Source: DAINRZ01 sp964634885
Lineage (GTDB): Bacteria > Bacteroidota > Ignavibacteria > Kapaibacteriales > UBA2268
Direction of reading: 5' to 3'
DNA: 8,862 nt
NCBI GenBank assembly: GCA_964634885.1
Contig: CAZWLN010000097.1
Span: forward strand, 1 to 8,862
Notes under the pieces: generated by a model
Database searches by the model: none
The model's input: the letters and a program-made list of their open reading frames with translations, nothing else
Told to the model about the DNA's origin: nothing
Program-made: the position numbers and the translations under genes
Shown: piece after piece, positions 1 through 6,977 of the stretch
How positions within the stretch are numbered: position 1 is the first letter of the stretch
How the letters are laid out: every line of letters starts with the position of its first letter

Positions 1-2
1 AA

Positions 3-230
3 GCTTTGATGCGAGGCAAAGAAGAAGGCATCATGATTGGCAAAGAAGAAGGCATTATGATTGGCGAAAAAAGAGGTAAAGAAGAAGGCATTATGATTGG
101 TGAAGAAAGAGGAGAGAAAAGAGGTAAGGAACTTGTCGCAATACAGATGCTATCGCTGAATATTGCAATCGATACTATTGCTGTTGCTACCGGCCTCTCA
201 AAAGACGAAATCCTGAGACTGAAACCATGA
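3..230 (+). CDS. C-terminal tail of an Rpn-family (PD-(D/E)XK) nuclease/transposase-like protein, 5' end outside window
   Basis: The reading frame is already open at the window edge (gct ttg atg cga ggc), so the true start and any nuclease domain lie upstream. Visible are about 75 residues: a charged segment of G-K-E-E-G-I-M-I and G-E-K-R units, then a helical end with the pattern AIQMLSLNIAIDTIAVATGLS followed by KDEILRLK. From family knowledge, Rpn/PDDEXK_2 proteins end in this way: a run of (K/R)EEG repeats, an A..ML..g..i..I...TGLs..EI..L segment, then stop. These proteins are RecA-independent recombination-promoting nucleases, formerly annotated as transposases. The stop overlaps the ATG of the next fragment (atga, 227-230). 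No catalytic residues are in view, so activity cannot be judged. The call rests on the tail pattern alone. Confidence 0.7.
   Translation, partial: ALMRGKEEGIMIGKEEGIMIGEKRGKEEGIMIGEERGEKRGKELVAIQMLSLNIAIDTIAVATGLSKDEILRLKP
15..122 (+). repeat. Short in-frame tandem repeat encoding GKEEGIMI / GE(K/E)R units
   Basis: The 24-base unit ggcaaagaagaaggcatnat+gatt occurs at 15-38, 39-62 and 75-98. Half-length 12-base units encoding GEKR, GEER and GEKR lie at 63-74, 99-110 and 111-122. The repeat therefore has a 4-residue periodicity starting with Gly, and copy number could change by slippage without breaking the frame. Such (K/R)EEG runs are typical of the linker before the C-terminal helices of Rpn-family proteins. 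Confidence 0.85.
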
Positions 231-346
231 AAGCCATAGAGAAGATGAAGAAAGCGACATCCGACGAGGATGTCCGTGCAATAATAGAGTTCCGTGAGAA
301 AGCCGTCAGGGACGAAGCCGACCGTATGTCGTTTCCAACTCGATAG
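227..346 (+). pseudogene. Fragment resembling the mid-region of a second Rpn-family copy
   Basis: A 39-codon frame starts at ATG 227, overlapping the preceding stop, and ends at TAG 344-346. Its protein (MKAIEKMKK...DEDVRAIIEFREK AVRDEADRM) looks like the helical segment that in Rpn-family proteins lies just before the (K/R)EEG repeats. The pattern breaks off at about codon 34, which is where the repeats should start. It has neither a nuclease domain nor a C-terminal tail. Beyond about position 330 the DNA belongs to the hicB remnant on the other strand. The simplest reading is debris of a tandem copy joined to unrelated DNA. An independent small gene is possible but less likely. Confidence 0.5.
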
Positions 347-528
347 CTTTGATTTTGGGCTTGGGAATGCGGTTCGAGTCAAGTTTCATACCTTCGATAT
401 GAAATTCAATAGCTTCTTTAATCAGGGCAATGATCTCGTGTTTCAGCGACAGCAACACAACCCGGCAAATCGGGTACAGAAGCTCCATACGAATTTTTCC
501 CTTTTTCTATCAGCACTGTGTATTTCAT
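306..528 (-). pseudogene. hicB: Frameshifted HicB-type antitoxin
   Basis: Reading the minus strand from ATG 528 gives MKYTVLIEKGKNSYGASVPD then LPGCVAVAET. This is the classic HicB N-terminus (MkYtvviEkg..yga.vPDLPGCvavaeT). That frame hits TAA at 418-420 after 36 codons. The expected continuation, EIIALIKEAIEFHIEGM then KLDSNRIPKPKIKAIELE, is in another frame from 437 and runs to a stop at 306-308. Between codon 30 (439-441) and base 437 a single C remains, so the net change is +1, or equivalently -2 or -5. HicB normally neutralises HicA and represses the operon. No C-terminal DNA-binding domain is visible. The last residues probably run past the original end into the joined Rpn fragment. 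Identity is firm; whether the shift is real decay or a sequencing error is open. Confidence 0.82.
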
Positions 529-537
529 AATATACAC

Positions 538-722
538 CTATTTAAGTTTTGCCTGTTTTAAAACACTGACAATCGTACCTTTGGGCATCTCTGTTGAAAG
601 TTTTCCCGCGATTGTTACTGTTCTTTTTTCACCGGATGTTTGAATTGCCGGTGGCTTCCCTTGGTTCTGTCTAAGTACCAGCCGTCAAATTCAATGATTT
701 CTATTAGTTCTTTTACCTTCAT
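538..722 (-). pseudogene. hicA: Frameshifted HicA-type mRNA interferase toxin
   Basis: From ATG 722 on the minus strand the frame reads MKVKELIEIIEFDGWYLDRT, then KGSHRQFKHPVKK. It contains the HicA G-S-H motif; His24 corresponds to the catalytic His. It meets TAA at 615-617 after 35 codons. The missing half is in another frame: RTVTIAGKLSTEMPKGTIVS then VLKQAKLK, stop at 538-540. This is the family's standard ending (tvtvagk...mpkGTl.silkqa.l). One extra base in the A6 run (T6 at 624-629 on the plus strand) would restore a 61-residue HicA of normal length. HicA is a small dsRBD-fold RNase. It precedes hicB by 9 bases in the usual toxin-first order. As read, the toxin is inactive. Confidence 0.85.
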
Positions 723-970
723 TATGCATTAACATAAACAACTATTATTGTTCTTGTTTGTTTGTCATAAAAAGACTATTTCCTGCATTATTACAACTCA
801 TTCATATTTTATTCAAAGCCTCAAACTCCTATAATTGACTATTGCTGATAATGGAAACGATATTTAAAGGTGAATATTTGAGAGCTTTTCCTATTCAAAA
901 AAATTTGTTAAATTATTAATTTTAGTATTTCGTTCATTAAACAGAAGATATTAAGGTTAATGGAATTTGT
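723..970. other. AT-rich spacer between divergent hicAB remnant and HEPN/MNT operon
   Basis: This stretch has no open frame with coding character on either strand. It must carry the promoters of two divergent toxin-antitoxin units. It contains long A/T runs and a short AAATT-ATT-AATTT inverted repeat near 909-921, too AT-rich to be convincing as an operator. I could not place a promoter with confidence. Confidence 0.6.
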
Positions 971-1369
971 ATGGTAAAAGAACCACGCTGGATACTTAGA
1001 CTGGAAAGCTTCGGTAAAGCCCTGGCTTCTCTGTGCGAATTGACCGATATGTCGGGCAAAGCCGACGATGTCATTGTGGACGCTACTATTCAAAGATTTG
1101 AGGTTACCTTTGAACTCGCATGGAAAACAATTCAGGATTATCTTACAGAATCAGGCATAACAGAATTCAAAGGTCCCCGGAAGGTAATTGTGAAAGCTTA
1201 CGGCGACGGCCTCATCGGGGACGGCCAGATATGGCTGAATATGCTCAATGACAGGAATACCCTCGCTCATGAGTACACTTACGAAGAGAGTAGAATCGTT
1301 TACAGGAATATCGTTTCATCCTATGTTACCGCTTTGAAGCAACTGTACGGGAGAATGAAAGATGAATGA
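971..1369 (+). CDS. hepT: HEPN-domain toxin, HepT / HI0074-like (nucleotidyltransferase substrate-binding family)
   Basis: This 132-residue protein is of normal length and all-helical character. It has the HI0074-family landmarks F.vTFElAWK (residues 43-52), a central GPR.vI..A (68-77) and the HEPN active-site motif R95-N-T-L-A-H100-E-Y102. That is the RX4HXY form known from HepT toxins. In that family the HEPN dimer is an RNase using Arg and His, and the partner nucleotidyltransferase blocks it by adding AMP to the motif Tyr. The next gene is exactly such a partner and overlaps by 8 bases. The ATG at 971 is the only ATG start for the full domain; the frame is open back to 941. The ribosome site is weak (AAGG at 953-956, 14 bases away), as is common in this phylum. 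Family assignment is strong; toxic activity is inferred. Confidence 0.88.
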   Translation: MVKEPRWILRLESFGKALASLCELTDMSGKADDVIVDATIQRFEVTFELAWKTIQDYLTESGITEFKGPRKVIVKAYGDGLIGDGQIWLNMLNDRNTLAHEYTYEESRIVYRNIVSSYVTALKQLYGRMKDE

Positions 1370-1694
1370 TTGCAACGAGTTCGGTTTGCCTGCATATACA
1401 ATGGAATTAATATTCAGGGTTTTTGCCGGTTTCCCGGAAATCGACGAAGTAATAATATTTGGTTCCCGCGCTGAGGGTAAAGGCAGTAACGGTTCCGACA
1501 TCGACCTGGCAATCAAAGGAAAAGATATTGACAAGAAACTGACAGACGTCATCCGCAACTTGCTCCAGGAAGGCCTCTACGTACCCTATTTCTTCGATGT
1601 TGTTAACTACAACTCACTGCAACCCGGCAGCAAATTCAAACTCCACATCGACAGCTACGGTAAAGTGTTCTACAAGAACAGACAGCAGTCATAA
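1362..1694 (+). CDS. mntA: MNT-type nucleotidyltransferase antitoxin, MntA / HI0073-like
   Basis: This 110-residue minimal nucleotidyltransferase (DNA polymerase beta superfamily) shows the signature FGSRAEGKGSNGSDIDLAI. It carries Gly34-Ser35, the two metal-binding aspartates Asp46 and Asp48 (D-I-D), and a likely third acidic residue at Asp79 in FFDVV. Length matches the family. In characterised MntA/HepT pairs the enzyme transfers AMP from ATP to the toxin's RX4HXY tyrosine and so inactivates it; all catalytic residues for that are present. Its start lies inside the toxin gene (ATGAATGA, 1362-1369) with GGGAG at 1349-1353, 8 bases upstream, so translation is probably coupled. The gene faces pckA tail to tail, separated by a hairpin. 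Confidence 0.9.
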   Translation: MNDCNEFGLPAYTMELIFRVFAGFPEIDEVIIFGSRAEGKGSNGSDIDLAIKGKDIDKKLTDVIRNLLQEGLYVPYFFDVVNYNSLQPGSKFKLHIDSYGKVFYKNRQQS

Positions 1695-1697
1695 TAT

Positions 1698-1731
1698 AAA
1701 AAACCTTCCGAAGTTTTGACGCTCCGGAAGG
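1698..1731 (-). terminator. Rho-independent terminator of the aminotransferase-pckA operon
   Basis: CCTTCCG (1704-1710) and CGGAAGG (1725-1731) form a 7-base stem with a 14-base loop. Read on the minus strand, the stem is followed by six T (A6 at 1698-1703 on the plus strand), 29 bases after the pckA stop. On the plus strand no T run follows, so it mainly serves pckA, although the hairpin may also slow transcription coming from the HEPN/MNT operon. Confidence 0.85.
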
Positions 1732-1759
1732 CTTAACACATACTAATATCAAATTATAC

Positions 1760-3409
1760 CTATTTCAGTCTGTTGGGACCGGCAGCAAATATCTCGTCCG
1801 GCACCTGATCCTTGTATATCTTGAAGTTTTCGATATACCTTGCTGCGAGTGCATCATACTTCTGCCAGTATTCATCCTTGTTGCCCCAGGCGTTTGAAGG
1901 CTCGAATACGTCGTCCGGCACTTCGGGGCATGTCAGAGGAACTTCGAAGCCGAAGAGCTTGTCTTTCCTGAACTCTACACTGTCGAGTTTGCCTTCGAGT
2001 ACGGCGTTGAGCATATTCCTTGTGTGCCTGATGCTGATACGTTTGCCGACGCCGAATTTGCCGCCAACCCAGCCGGTATTGACCAGCCAGCATTTTGCGC
2101 CGTGTTTCTGCATCTTATTCATCAGCAGGTTTGCATAGTAATAGGGATGGTGAACCATGAACGGAGCGCCGAAGCAGGCGCTGAATGTGATCTCGGGTTC
2201 GATGCCGAGGCCCATTTCTGTTCCGGCTATCTTTGAGGTATAGCCGCTGATGAAATGATATATCGCATGGTTCGGGTCGAGCTTCGCAATCGGAGGCAAA
2301 ACGCCCTGGGCGTCGCATGTCAGGAAGATGACGTTCTTCGGATGCGAATCGACCATTTTCTCCGGCACAGCATTGTCGATGAATTCCAGAGGATAGGACG
2401 CCCTGGTGTTCTCGGTAAGGATATCGTCGTCGAGGTCGATCATCCTTGTCGATGGGTCATAGACTACGTTTTCGAGAATGGTACCGAATCTGTGGGTAAC
2501 GGCGTGGATTTCAGGTTCGGCTTCGGGTGAAAGCCTGATGACCTTGGCGTAGCAGCCGTTTTCAAAATTGAACACACCTTCGTCGCTCCAGCCGTGTTCA
2601 TCGTCGCCGATGAGATGGCGCCTGGGGTCTGCTGAAAGTGTGGTTTTACCTGTGCCGCTGAGGCCGAAGAACAAAGCTACATCTCCCTGTTTGCCGACGT
2701 TGGCTGAGCAGTGCATCGCCATTACGCCGTCCATGGGCTTAAGGAAGTTCATGATGGTAAACATTGTCTTCTTGATCTCGCCTGCATAGGAAGTGCCCAT
2801 TACAAGAGCAATCCTCTTTTCAAAATTAATGACTAAGCAGGTTTCTGACCTTGTACCGTCGATTGCCGGGTCAGCCTTGAATGAAGGCGAGGCAATCAGT
2901 GTAAATTCAGGTACATGGGCTTTGAGTTCGCTCTGGCTGCGGGGAATGAGGAACATATTGCGTGCAAAGAGGCTCTGCCATGCTTTGTCGGTAATGATCC
3001 TGATTGGCAGGTTGTACCTGGGGTCGGCTCCGACGTACCCGTCCTGGACGAAGAGTTCTTCGCCCTGAAGGGAAGCCAGGACGCGGTGGTAAAGAGCGTC
3101 GAATTTGTCGGGCGGCATGGGCCTGTTGTAAACGCCCCACCATATCTTGTCTTCTGTTGTCTGTTCGCTTACAATGTATTTATCATTGGCAGCGCGGGCT
3201 GTCCATTTGCCGGTATTGACGATGAGGGCGCCGCCGTTAACGACATGGCCTTCGCCACGGAAGATTGCTTCTTCGTAAAGGGCAGCAGCCGGCAGGTTCC
3301 AGAATACCTGGTCCAGGTCGGTCAGGCCGTGGTTTTTGAGTTTATACTCGCTTGCAAGGTCCCTGGCATGCTTTGAAGCAGGAGTTTCGAATTTCAGATA
3401 TTTTGTCAT
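1760..3409 (-). CDS. pckA: Phosphoenolpyruvate carboxykinase (ATP), PckA
   Basis: This cytosolic gluconeogenic enzyme catalyses oxaloacetate + ATP to PEP + CO2 + ADP. The protein from ATG 3409 is 549 residues, normal for the ATP-dependent class. Numbering from that ATG, the visible motifs are the substrate-binding Arg72 in TGKWTARAANDKYIV, the metal/substrate segment around Lys213-Lys214 and His233 (MAMHCSAN), the P-loop GLSGTGKTT (249-257), the kinase-2 D-D-E-H (269-272) and the adenine/C-terminal region WVGGKFGVGKRI. The usual T-G-R-S-P-K-D-K is T-A-R-A-A-N-D-K here, keeping the Arg. A TTG start at 3415 is excluded because the GAGGG ribosome site (3417-3421) would touch it; the site is 7 bases from ATG 3409. 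The ATG overlaps the aminotransferase stop (ATGA), so the two genes form an operon. Confidence 0.97.
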   Translation of the reverse strand: MTKYLKFETPASKHARDLASEYKLKNHGLTDLDQVFWNLPAAALYEEAIFRGEGHVVNGGALIVNTGKWTARAANDKYIVSEQTTEDKIWWGVYNRPMPPDKFDALYHRVLASLQGEELFVQDGYVGADPRYNLPIRIITDKAWQSLFARNMFLIPRSQSELKAHVPEFTLIASPSFKADPAIDGTRSETCLVINFEKRIALVMGTSYAGEIKKTMFTIMNFLKPMDGVMAMHCSANVGKQGDVALFFGLSGTGKTTLSADPRRHLIGDDEHGWSDEGVFNFENGCYAKVIRLSPEAEPEIHAVTHRFGTILENVVYDPSTRMIDLDDDILTENTRASYPLEFIDNAVPEKMVDSHPKNVIFLTCDAQGVLPPIAKLDPNHAIYHFISGYTSKIAGTEMGLGIEPEITFSACFGAPFMVHHPYYYANLLMNKMQKHGAKCWLVNTGWVGGKFGVGKRISIRHTRNMLNAVLEGKLDSVEFRKDKLFGFEVPLTCPEVPDDVFEPSNAWGNKDEYWQKYDALAARYIENFKIYKDQVPDEIFAAGPNRLK

Positions 3410-3421
3410 AGCCAATCCCTC
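3406..3421 (-). promoter_or_regulatory. Ribosome binding site and ATGA stop/start overlap that set the pckA start
   Basis: On the minus strand GAGGG (3417-3421) lies 7 bases before ATG 3407-3409, inside the last codons of the aminotransferase gene. That gene's TGA (3406-3408) shares two bases with the ATG. This layout is typical of translational coupling or termination-reinitiation and argues for roughly matched synthesis of the two enzymes. Confidence 0.8.
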
Positions 3422-4623
3422 ACTAATTTTCTGTCGCCAATATATAATTCATTGGGTGAATTCGGGTCGAGCGCCCATTTAATGCGTTCGATACCTTCGG
3501 TAATGTCCTTGATCGTACCGCATGTCGAAAGCCTTACGTAGCCTTCGAGGCCGAATTCGATGCCGGGAACGACGGCAACTCTGACTTTGTCCAGCAGCAT
3601 ATTTGCCAGGTTTGTCGAGTTCTTGTCGTAATAGCTGAAGTCGGCGAAACAATAGAAAGTGCCGTCAGGTTTGGGGCAGCGTACACCTGCAAAGGCGCCG
3701 AGCTGGTCCATCATGACGTTCCTGTTGTTTTCGAGTGTCCTTCTCAGGCTTTCGACCTGGCTCTGGCTGCCGTTCAGGGCGCCGACGGCGGCTTTCTGTA
3801 CGACGACGCTGGGGCCGGAAGTCTGGTGTGCCTGTATATTAGTCATACATTCGATCAGTTTCTTATTTGCCACTGCCCAGCCGATCCTGAAGCCGGTCAT
3901 AGCGTACTGTTTCGAGACGCCGTTGATGACGATGAGGCGTGAAGCCTCGCTCAGGTCCTTGGCGTAGTTGTAGCAACTGATAGGCTTCTTGCCGTCGAAC
4001 ACGAGCCTGTGGTATATGTCATCCATAATGAGGTAGATGGCTTTCTTTTCGCACAGTTCGACGATGGAACGGATGAAATCCTCGGAGTACATTGCACCCG
4101 TAGGATTGTTGGGGCTGTTAATGATGATACATTTGGTATTACTGGTGATTACCTGTTCGATGTCTTCCAGCCTGGGATAGAACGATCCGTCGAGCGGGTG
4201 GACAGGAACGGGTACGGCGCCGCACAATTTGGCCATCTCAGTGTAGCTTACCCAGTAGGGAGCCGGGAAAACGACTTCATCCTGGGGGTTAAGGATAGCC
4301 TGCATCGCCACCATGATCGACTGTTTTGCGCCGCTGGAGGCAATGACGTTTTCGGGTGCGACTTTCCTGTGATAGAAATCATCGGTATAGCGGATGATTG
4401 CCTGTTTCAACTCGGGGATGCCGTCCGCCGGAGTATAGCGGACTTCAGCAGAGTTGAGCAGAGCAACTGCGCTGGTGATTGCTTCGAGCGGGGCTTTGCT
4501 CTTCGGCTCGCCTCCGCCCAGGTGGATCAGCGGTTCTCCTTTAGCTTTGAGAATTGCAGCTTTCTCGTTAAGCTTCAGGGTCGCCGATGCAGCTATTGAT
4601 CTTCCAATCAAGCTTAAACTCAT
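3406..4623 (-). CDS. Pyridoxal-phosphate aminotransferase, class I (aspartate aminotransferase type)
   Basis: This 405-residue fold-type I PLP enzyme probably catalyses aspartate + 2-oxoglutarate to oxaloacetate + glutamate. Landmarks are LGGGEP (35-40, substrate end), Y63-T-P-A-D-G, SSGAKQ (96-101, cofactor phosphate), PYW (122-124, the ring-stacking aromatic), NNPTG (172-176, Asn173), DDIY (201-204, with the Asp pairing the pyridine nitrogen and Tyr204), the Schiff-base Lys238 in GVSKQYAMTGFRIGW, and Arg364 in YVRLS for the substrate carboxylate. The pattern is that of the I-gamma subgroup common in bacteria. AGAGGA (4629-4634) lies 5 bases before the ATG. Overlap with pckA supports an oxaloacetate-forming role. 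A related specificity (e.g. prephenate or aromatic substrates) cannot be excluded. The tail after about 385 (NELYIGDRKLVRDWL) is slightly longer than usual. Confidence 0.92.
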   Translation of the reverse strand: MSLSLIGRSIAASATLKLNEKAAILKAKGEPLIHLGGGEPKSKAPLEAITSAVALLNSAEVRYTPADGIPELKQAIIRYTDDFYHRKVAPENVIASSGAKQSIMVAMQAILNPQDEVVFPAPYWVSYTEMAKLCGAVPVPVHPLDGSFYPRLEDIEQVITSNTKCIIINSPNNPTGAMYSEDFIRSIVELCEKKAIYLIMDDIYHRLVFDGKKPISCYNYAKDLSEASRLIVINGVSKQYAMTGFRIGWAVANKKLIECMTNIQAHQTSGPSVVVQKAAVGALNGSQSQVESLRRTLENNRNVMMDQLGAFAGVRCPKPDGTFYCFADFSYYDKNSTNLANMLLDKVRVAVVPGIEFGLEGYVRLSTCGTIKDITEGIERIKWALDPNSPNELYIGDRKLVRDWL

Positions 4624-5005
4624 CTTTTTCCTCTTGAAGGTTTCTCAAAAAAATAATAATTTATCCGGAGTAATTTATTTACTAAATTATCTTAACCATT
4701 CCGTTTTCAATTTGATTGCACATTCTTTTATATTAAAGAAAACAAACTTCTTAAAAATAATGCTATTATGCAAGAAATTTTGTTGGGATAAATAATTAAT
4801 GGAATTAATATTGTTGCAATTTGTGTATAAAATCACTATCGGGATTTAGATTCAATCAACTTTATTCAATATGTCGCCAAGCAGGAATAGCCGATATTAA
4901 ACTCACAATCACCCAAAACTAATTTCATTTTTCCTTTGGAAACTTTCTGCCTTTACTCGTAACTTACACTAAGAAGTGAAAACTGAAAATTGAAAGGAAA
5001 ATAAA
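4624..5005. other. Divergent intergenic region: promoters of the aminotransferase-pckA operon and the VWA gene
   Basis: This is AT-rich, non-coding DNA between two outward-facing units. For the plus-strand gene, a weak match to the Bacteroidota promoter pattern (TTTG at 4935-4938, 21-base gap, TAACTTAC at 4960-4967 against TAnnTTTG) lies about 40 bases before the ATG. Its ribosome site GAAAGGA (4992-4998) is clear. For the minus-strand operon I found no convincing promoter. No tRNA, riboswitch-like fold or repeat was seen. Confidence 0.4.
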
Positions 5006-6949
5006 ATGAAGTTCGGATATGCCTTAATAATCGCAATAATCTTCTCCTCCGTTGCAATGTACGGCAAAGATAGTGGACTTGCCGGGAAAATCACAGACAA
5101 GAATACCGGGAAACCCCTGACGGGTGTCGTCCTCAAGATGTCATCTCCCGAGTATAACTACGTCGGCGTTACCGACAGGTTCGGCAGTTACTTCATGAGA
5201 ACCATGCCGGGCATATATACCCTGACGATCAGCTACTATGTCAATACCGACCTGACCGTTGACAGCGTCGTCATCAAGAATGAGACAATGACAATCCTCA
5301 GTTTCGCAATCGACCCCAACACTCTGCCGTTAGAAAGAAAAGCACCCATGCACGTTAAAAAGGACGCTAAAGGATTGCCGGTAAAAGACGGAGATTCCCC
5401 AAGAATAATGGAAGTTGACGATGCTTCTATAGCAGAAGATACGAAAGTATCGTCTTTTGCTGCAGGAACAGGTATGTCCAAAAAGCCATCCCCCGGAATA
5501 ATTGCTGCCGACCCCATTTCACCTGCTTCCGAGGAACCTCTGGCACTGACAAAAGGAACGTCGGGTGTTGGCGGTGCCCAATCGGGTAAAGCAGGAGTCC
5601 TGACTTCAGGCGAGATCAACGACTTCCGCAAGTGGGACCTCTGGAAAGACATAAACGAAACCGACCTCAAATCTTACAGGGAAAAGTGGCTCTTCAACCC
5701 TGCCGACCGCTATGTAATACAACTGGTTACCAAAGACAACACTCCTGCCGTGGACTATGAAGTGAAACTGCTCGACGCCAACGGCGGCGAAGTATGGGCT
5801 GGAAGAACCGACAACACAGGCAAGGCGGAACTCTGGGCTAACCTCTTCGAAAGCTCGAACAAAACAGGCTATGCCGTATCCATCAACGTAAACGGGACTC
5901 CTGTTTACAAAGAAAACATCAGGACATTCCACAACGGCATCAACATCATCCCCATCGATGATTACTGCAATGTACCCAATGCCGTCGATATCGTCTTCGC
6001 CGTGGACGCTACAGGCTCCATGGGCGACGAGATAGGCTACCTGAAGGCGGAACTGAACGACATCATCGGTAAACTGAAAAACAAGCAGAAAGACCTCAAG
6101 ATCAACTTAGGCAGCATTTTCTACAGGGACGCTACCGACGCCTATGTAATACAGAAAAGCCCTCTCAATCCTGTCATCGACTCAACCATTGCTTTCATCG
6201 ACAGGCAGTATGCCGACGGTGGCGGCGACTTCCCCGAAGCTGTGGACGTCGCCCTCCAGGAAGCAGTCAACGGCATGAACTGGAGCAAGAATGCAGTGGC
6301 AAGGATTATGTTCCTGATACTGGACGCACCTCCCCATGAGACGCCGGAAGTAAAAGAAAGGCTGAAGGAGATAATTGCAAAGGCAGCAATGATGGGCATC
6401 AGGGTTGTACCCGTAACCTGCAGCGGCATCGACAAGAGCACAGAATACCTCATGCGCAGCATGGCGCTTGCCACCAACGGCACCTACGTATTCCTTACCG
6501 ACGACAGCGGCGTAGGCGGCAGCCACATTAAACCCACAACCGACAAATACGATGTGGAATTGCTTAACGACCTGTTCATCAGGCTCATCAGCCAGTTCAC
6601 AAACGTGCCTTCCTGCAGCGAAATCGCTCCTCTTGCCGGCCTCGACACCGTCAATAATATCTACAACAAAGATGAAACCCGGATCGACGAGAACAATCCC
6701 GCTAACGTCGAAGTCCTCGACAACGTGAAATGCTATCCCAACCCGACAAGCGGCAACCTGACAATAGAAGTTTCCGGCATCGTCGAAGAAATTTACATTG
6801 TGGACATCGCCGGTAAAATTCTGGAGAAACCTGTTTTCAGCGACGGCAGGAATGCAATCGACCTGGGCTCCTACCCCACCGGTGTCTATTTCGTCAAGTT
6901 CATGTCCGGCGGACGCTGGGGCAGCCAGAAGATAATGCTGATAAGATGA
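5006..6949 (+). CDS. Secreted von Willebrand factor A domain protein with T9SS C-terminal sorting domain
   Basis: The 647-residue protein reads as follows. A signal peptide covers about 1-20 (hydrophobic run 5-17). A carboxypeptidase-regulatory-like beta-sandwich covers about 24-103 (GKITDKNTGKPLTGV...TDRFGSY...PGIYTLTI). A Pro/Ser/Ala/Gly-rich linker covers about 104-200. A second domain covers about 203-318 (WDLWKDI, then YEVKLLDANG and RTDNTGKAELWANLF). The VWA domain covers about 326-531, with MIDAS residues D334-A-T-G-S338, the GGGDFPEA loop (405-412) and Asp440 in LILDAPPHE. A T9SS type-A sorting domain covers about 570-647 (CYPNPTSG, IDLGSYPTGVYFVKF, kimlir end). MIDAS sites bind divalent metal and mediate ligand binding; the sorting domain directs outer-membrane export and anchoring. 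It is therefore probably a surface-exposed binding or scaffold protein; the ligand is unknown. It is a single-gene unit with its own ribosome site and terminator. Confidence 0.9.
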   Translation: MKFGYALIIAIIFSSVAMYGKDSGLAGKITDKNTGKPLTGVVLKMSSPEYNYVGVTDRFGSYFMRTMPGIYTLTISYYVNTDLTVDSVVIKNETMTILSFAIDPNTLPLERKAPMHVKKDAKGLPVKDGDSPRIMEVDDASIAEDTKVSSFAAGTGMSKKPSPGIIAADPISPASEEPLALTKGTSGVGGAQSGKAGVLTSGEINDFRKWDLWKDINETDLKSYREKWLFNPADRYVIQLVTKDNTPAVDYEVKLLDANGGEVWAGRTDNTGKAELWANLFESSNKTGYAVSINVNGTPVYKENIRTFHNGINIIPIDDYCNVPNAVDIVFAVDATGSMGDEIGYLKAELNDIIGKLKNKQKDLKINLGSIFYRDATDAYVIQKSPLNPVIDSTIAFIDRQYADGGGDFPEAVDVALQEAVNGMNWSKNAVARIMFLILDAPPHETPEVKERLKEIIAKAAMMGIRVVPVTCSGIDKSTEYLMRSMALATNGTYVFLTDDSGVGGSHIKPTTDKYDVELLNDLFIRLISQFTNVPSCSEIAPLAGLDTVNNIYNKDETRIDENNPANVEVLDNVKCYPNPTSGNLTIEVSGIVEEIYIVDIAGKILEKPVFSDGRNAIDLGSYPTGVYFVKFMSGGRWGSQKIMLIR

Positions 6950-6977
6950 GTTTACAGACAGAATATTAATATTGAAT

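Noticed and set aside
15..122. CRISPR-like direct repeats
   Set aside because: The repeats are contiguous, in frame and 12/24 bases long with no spacers; they are protein-coding tandem repeats.
294..530. Plus-strand open frame of 78 codons over the hicB remnant
   Set aside because: The opposite strand carries clear HicB family patterns in this interval, so the plus frame is a shadow.
4009..4599. 196-codon plus-strand open frame inside the aminotransferase gene
   Set aside because: It is antisense to a gene with every catalytic motif intact. GC-rich third positions leave the antisense frame open by chance.
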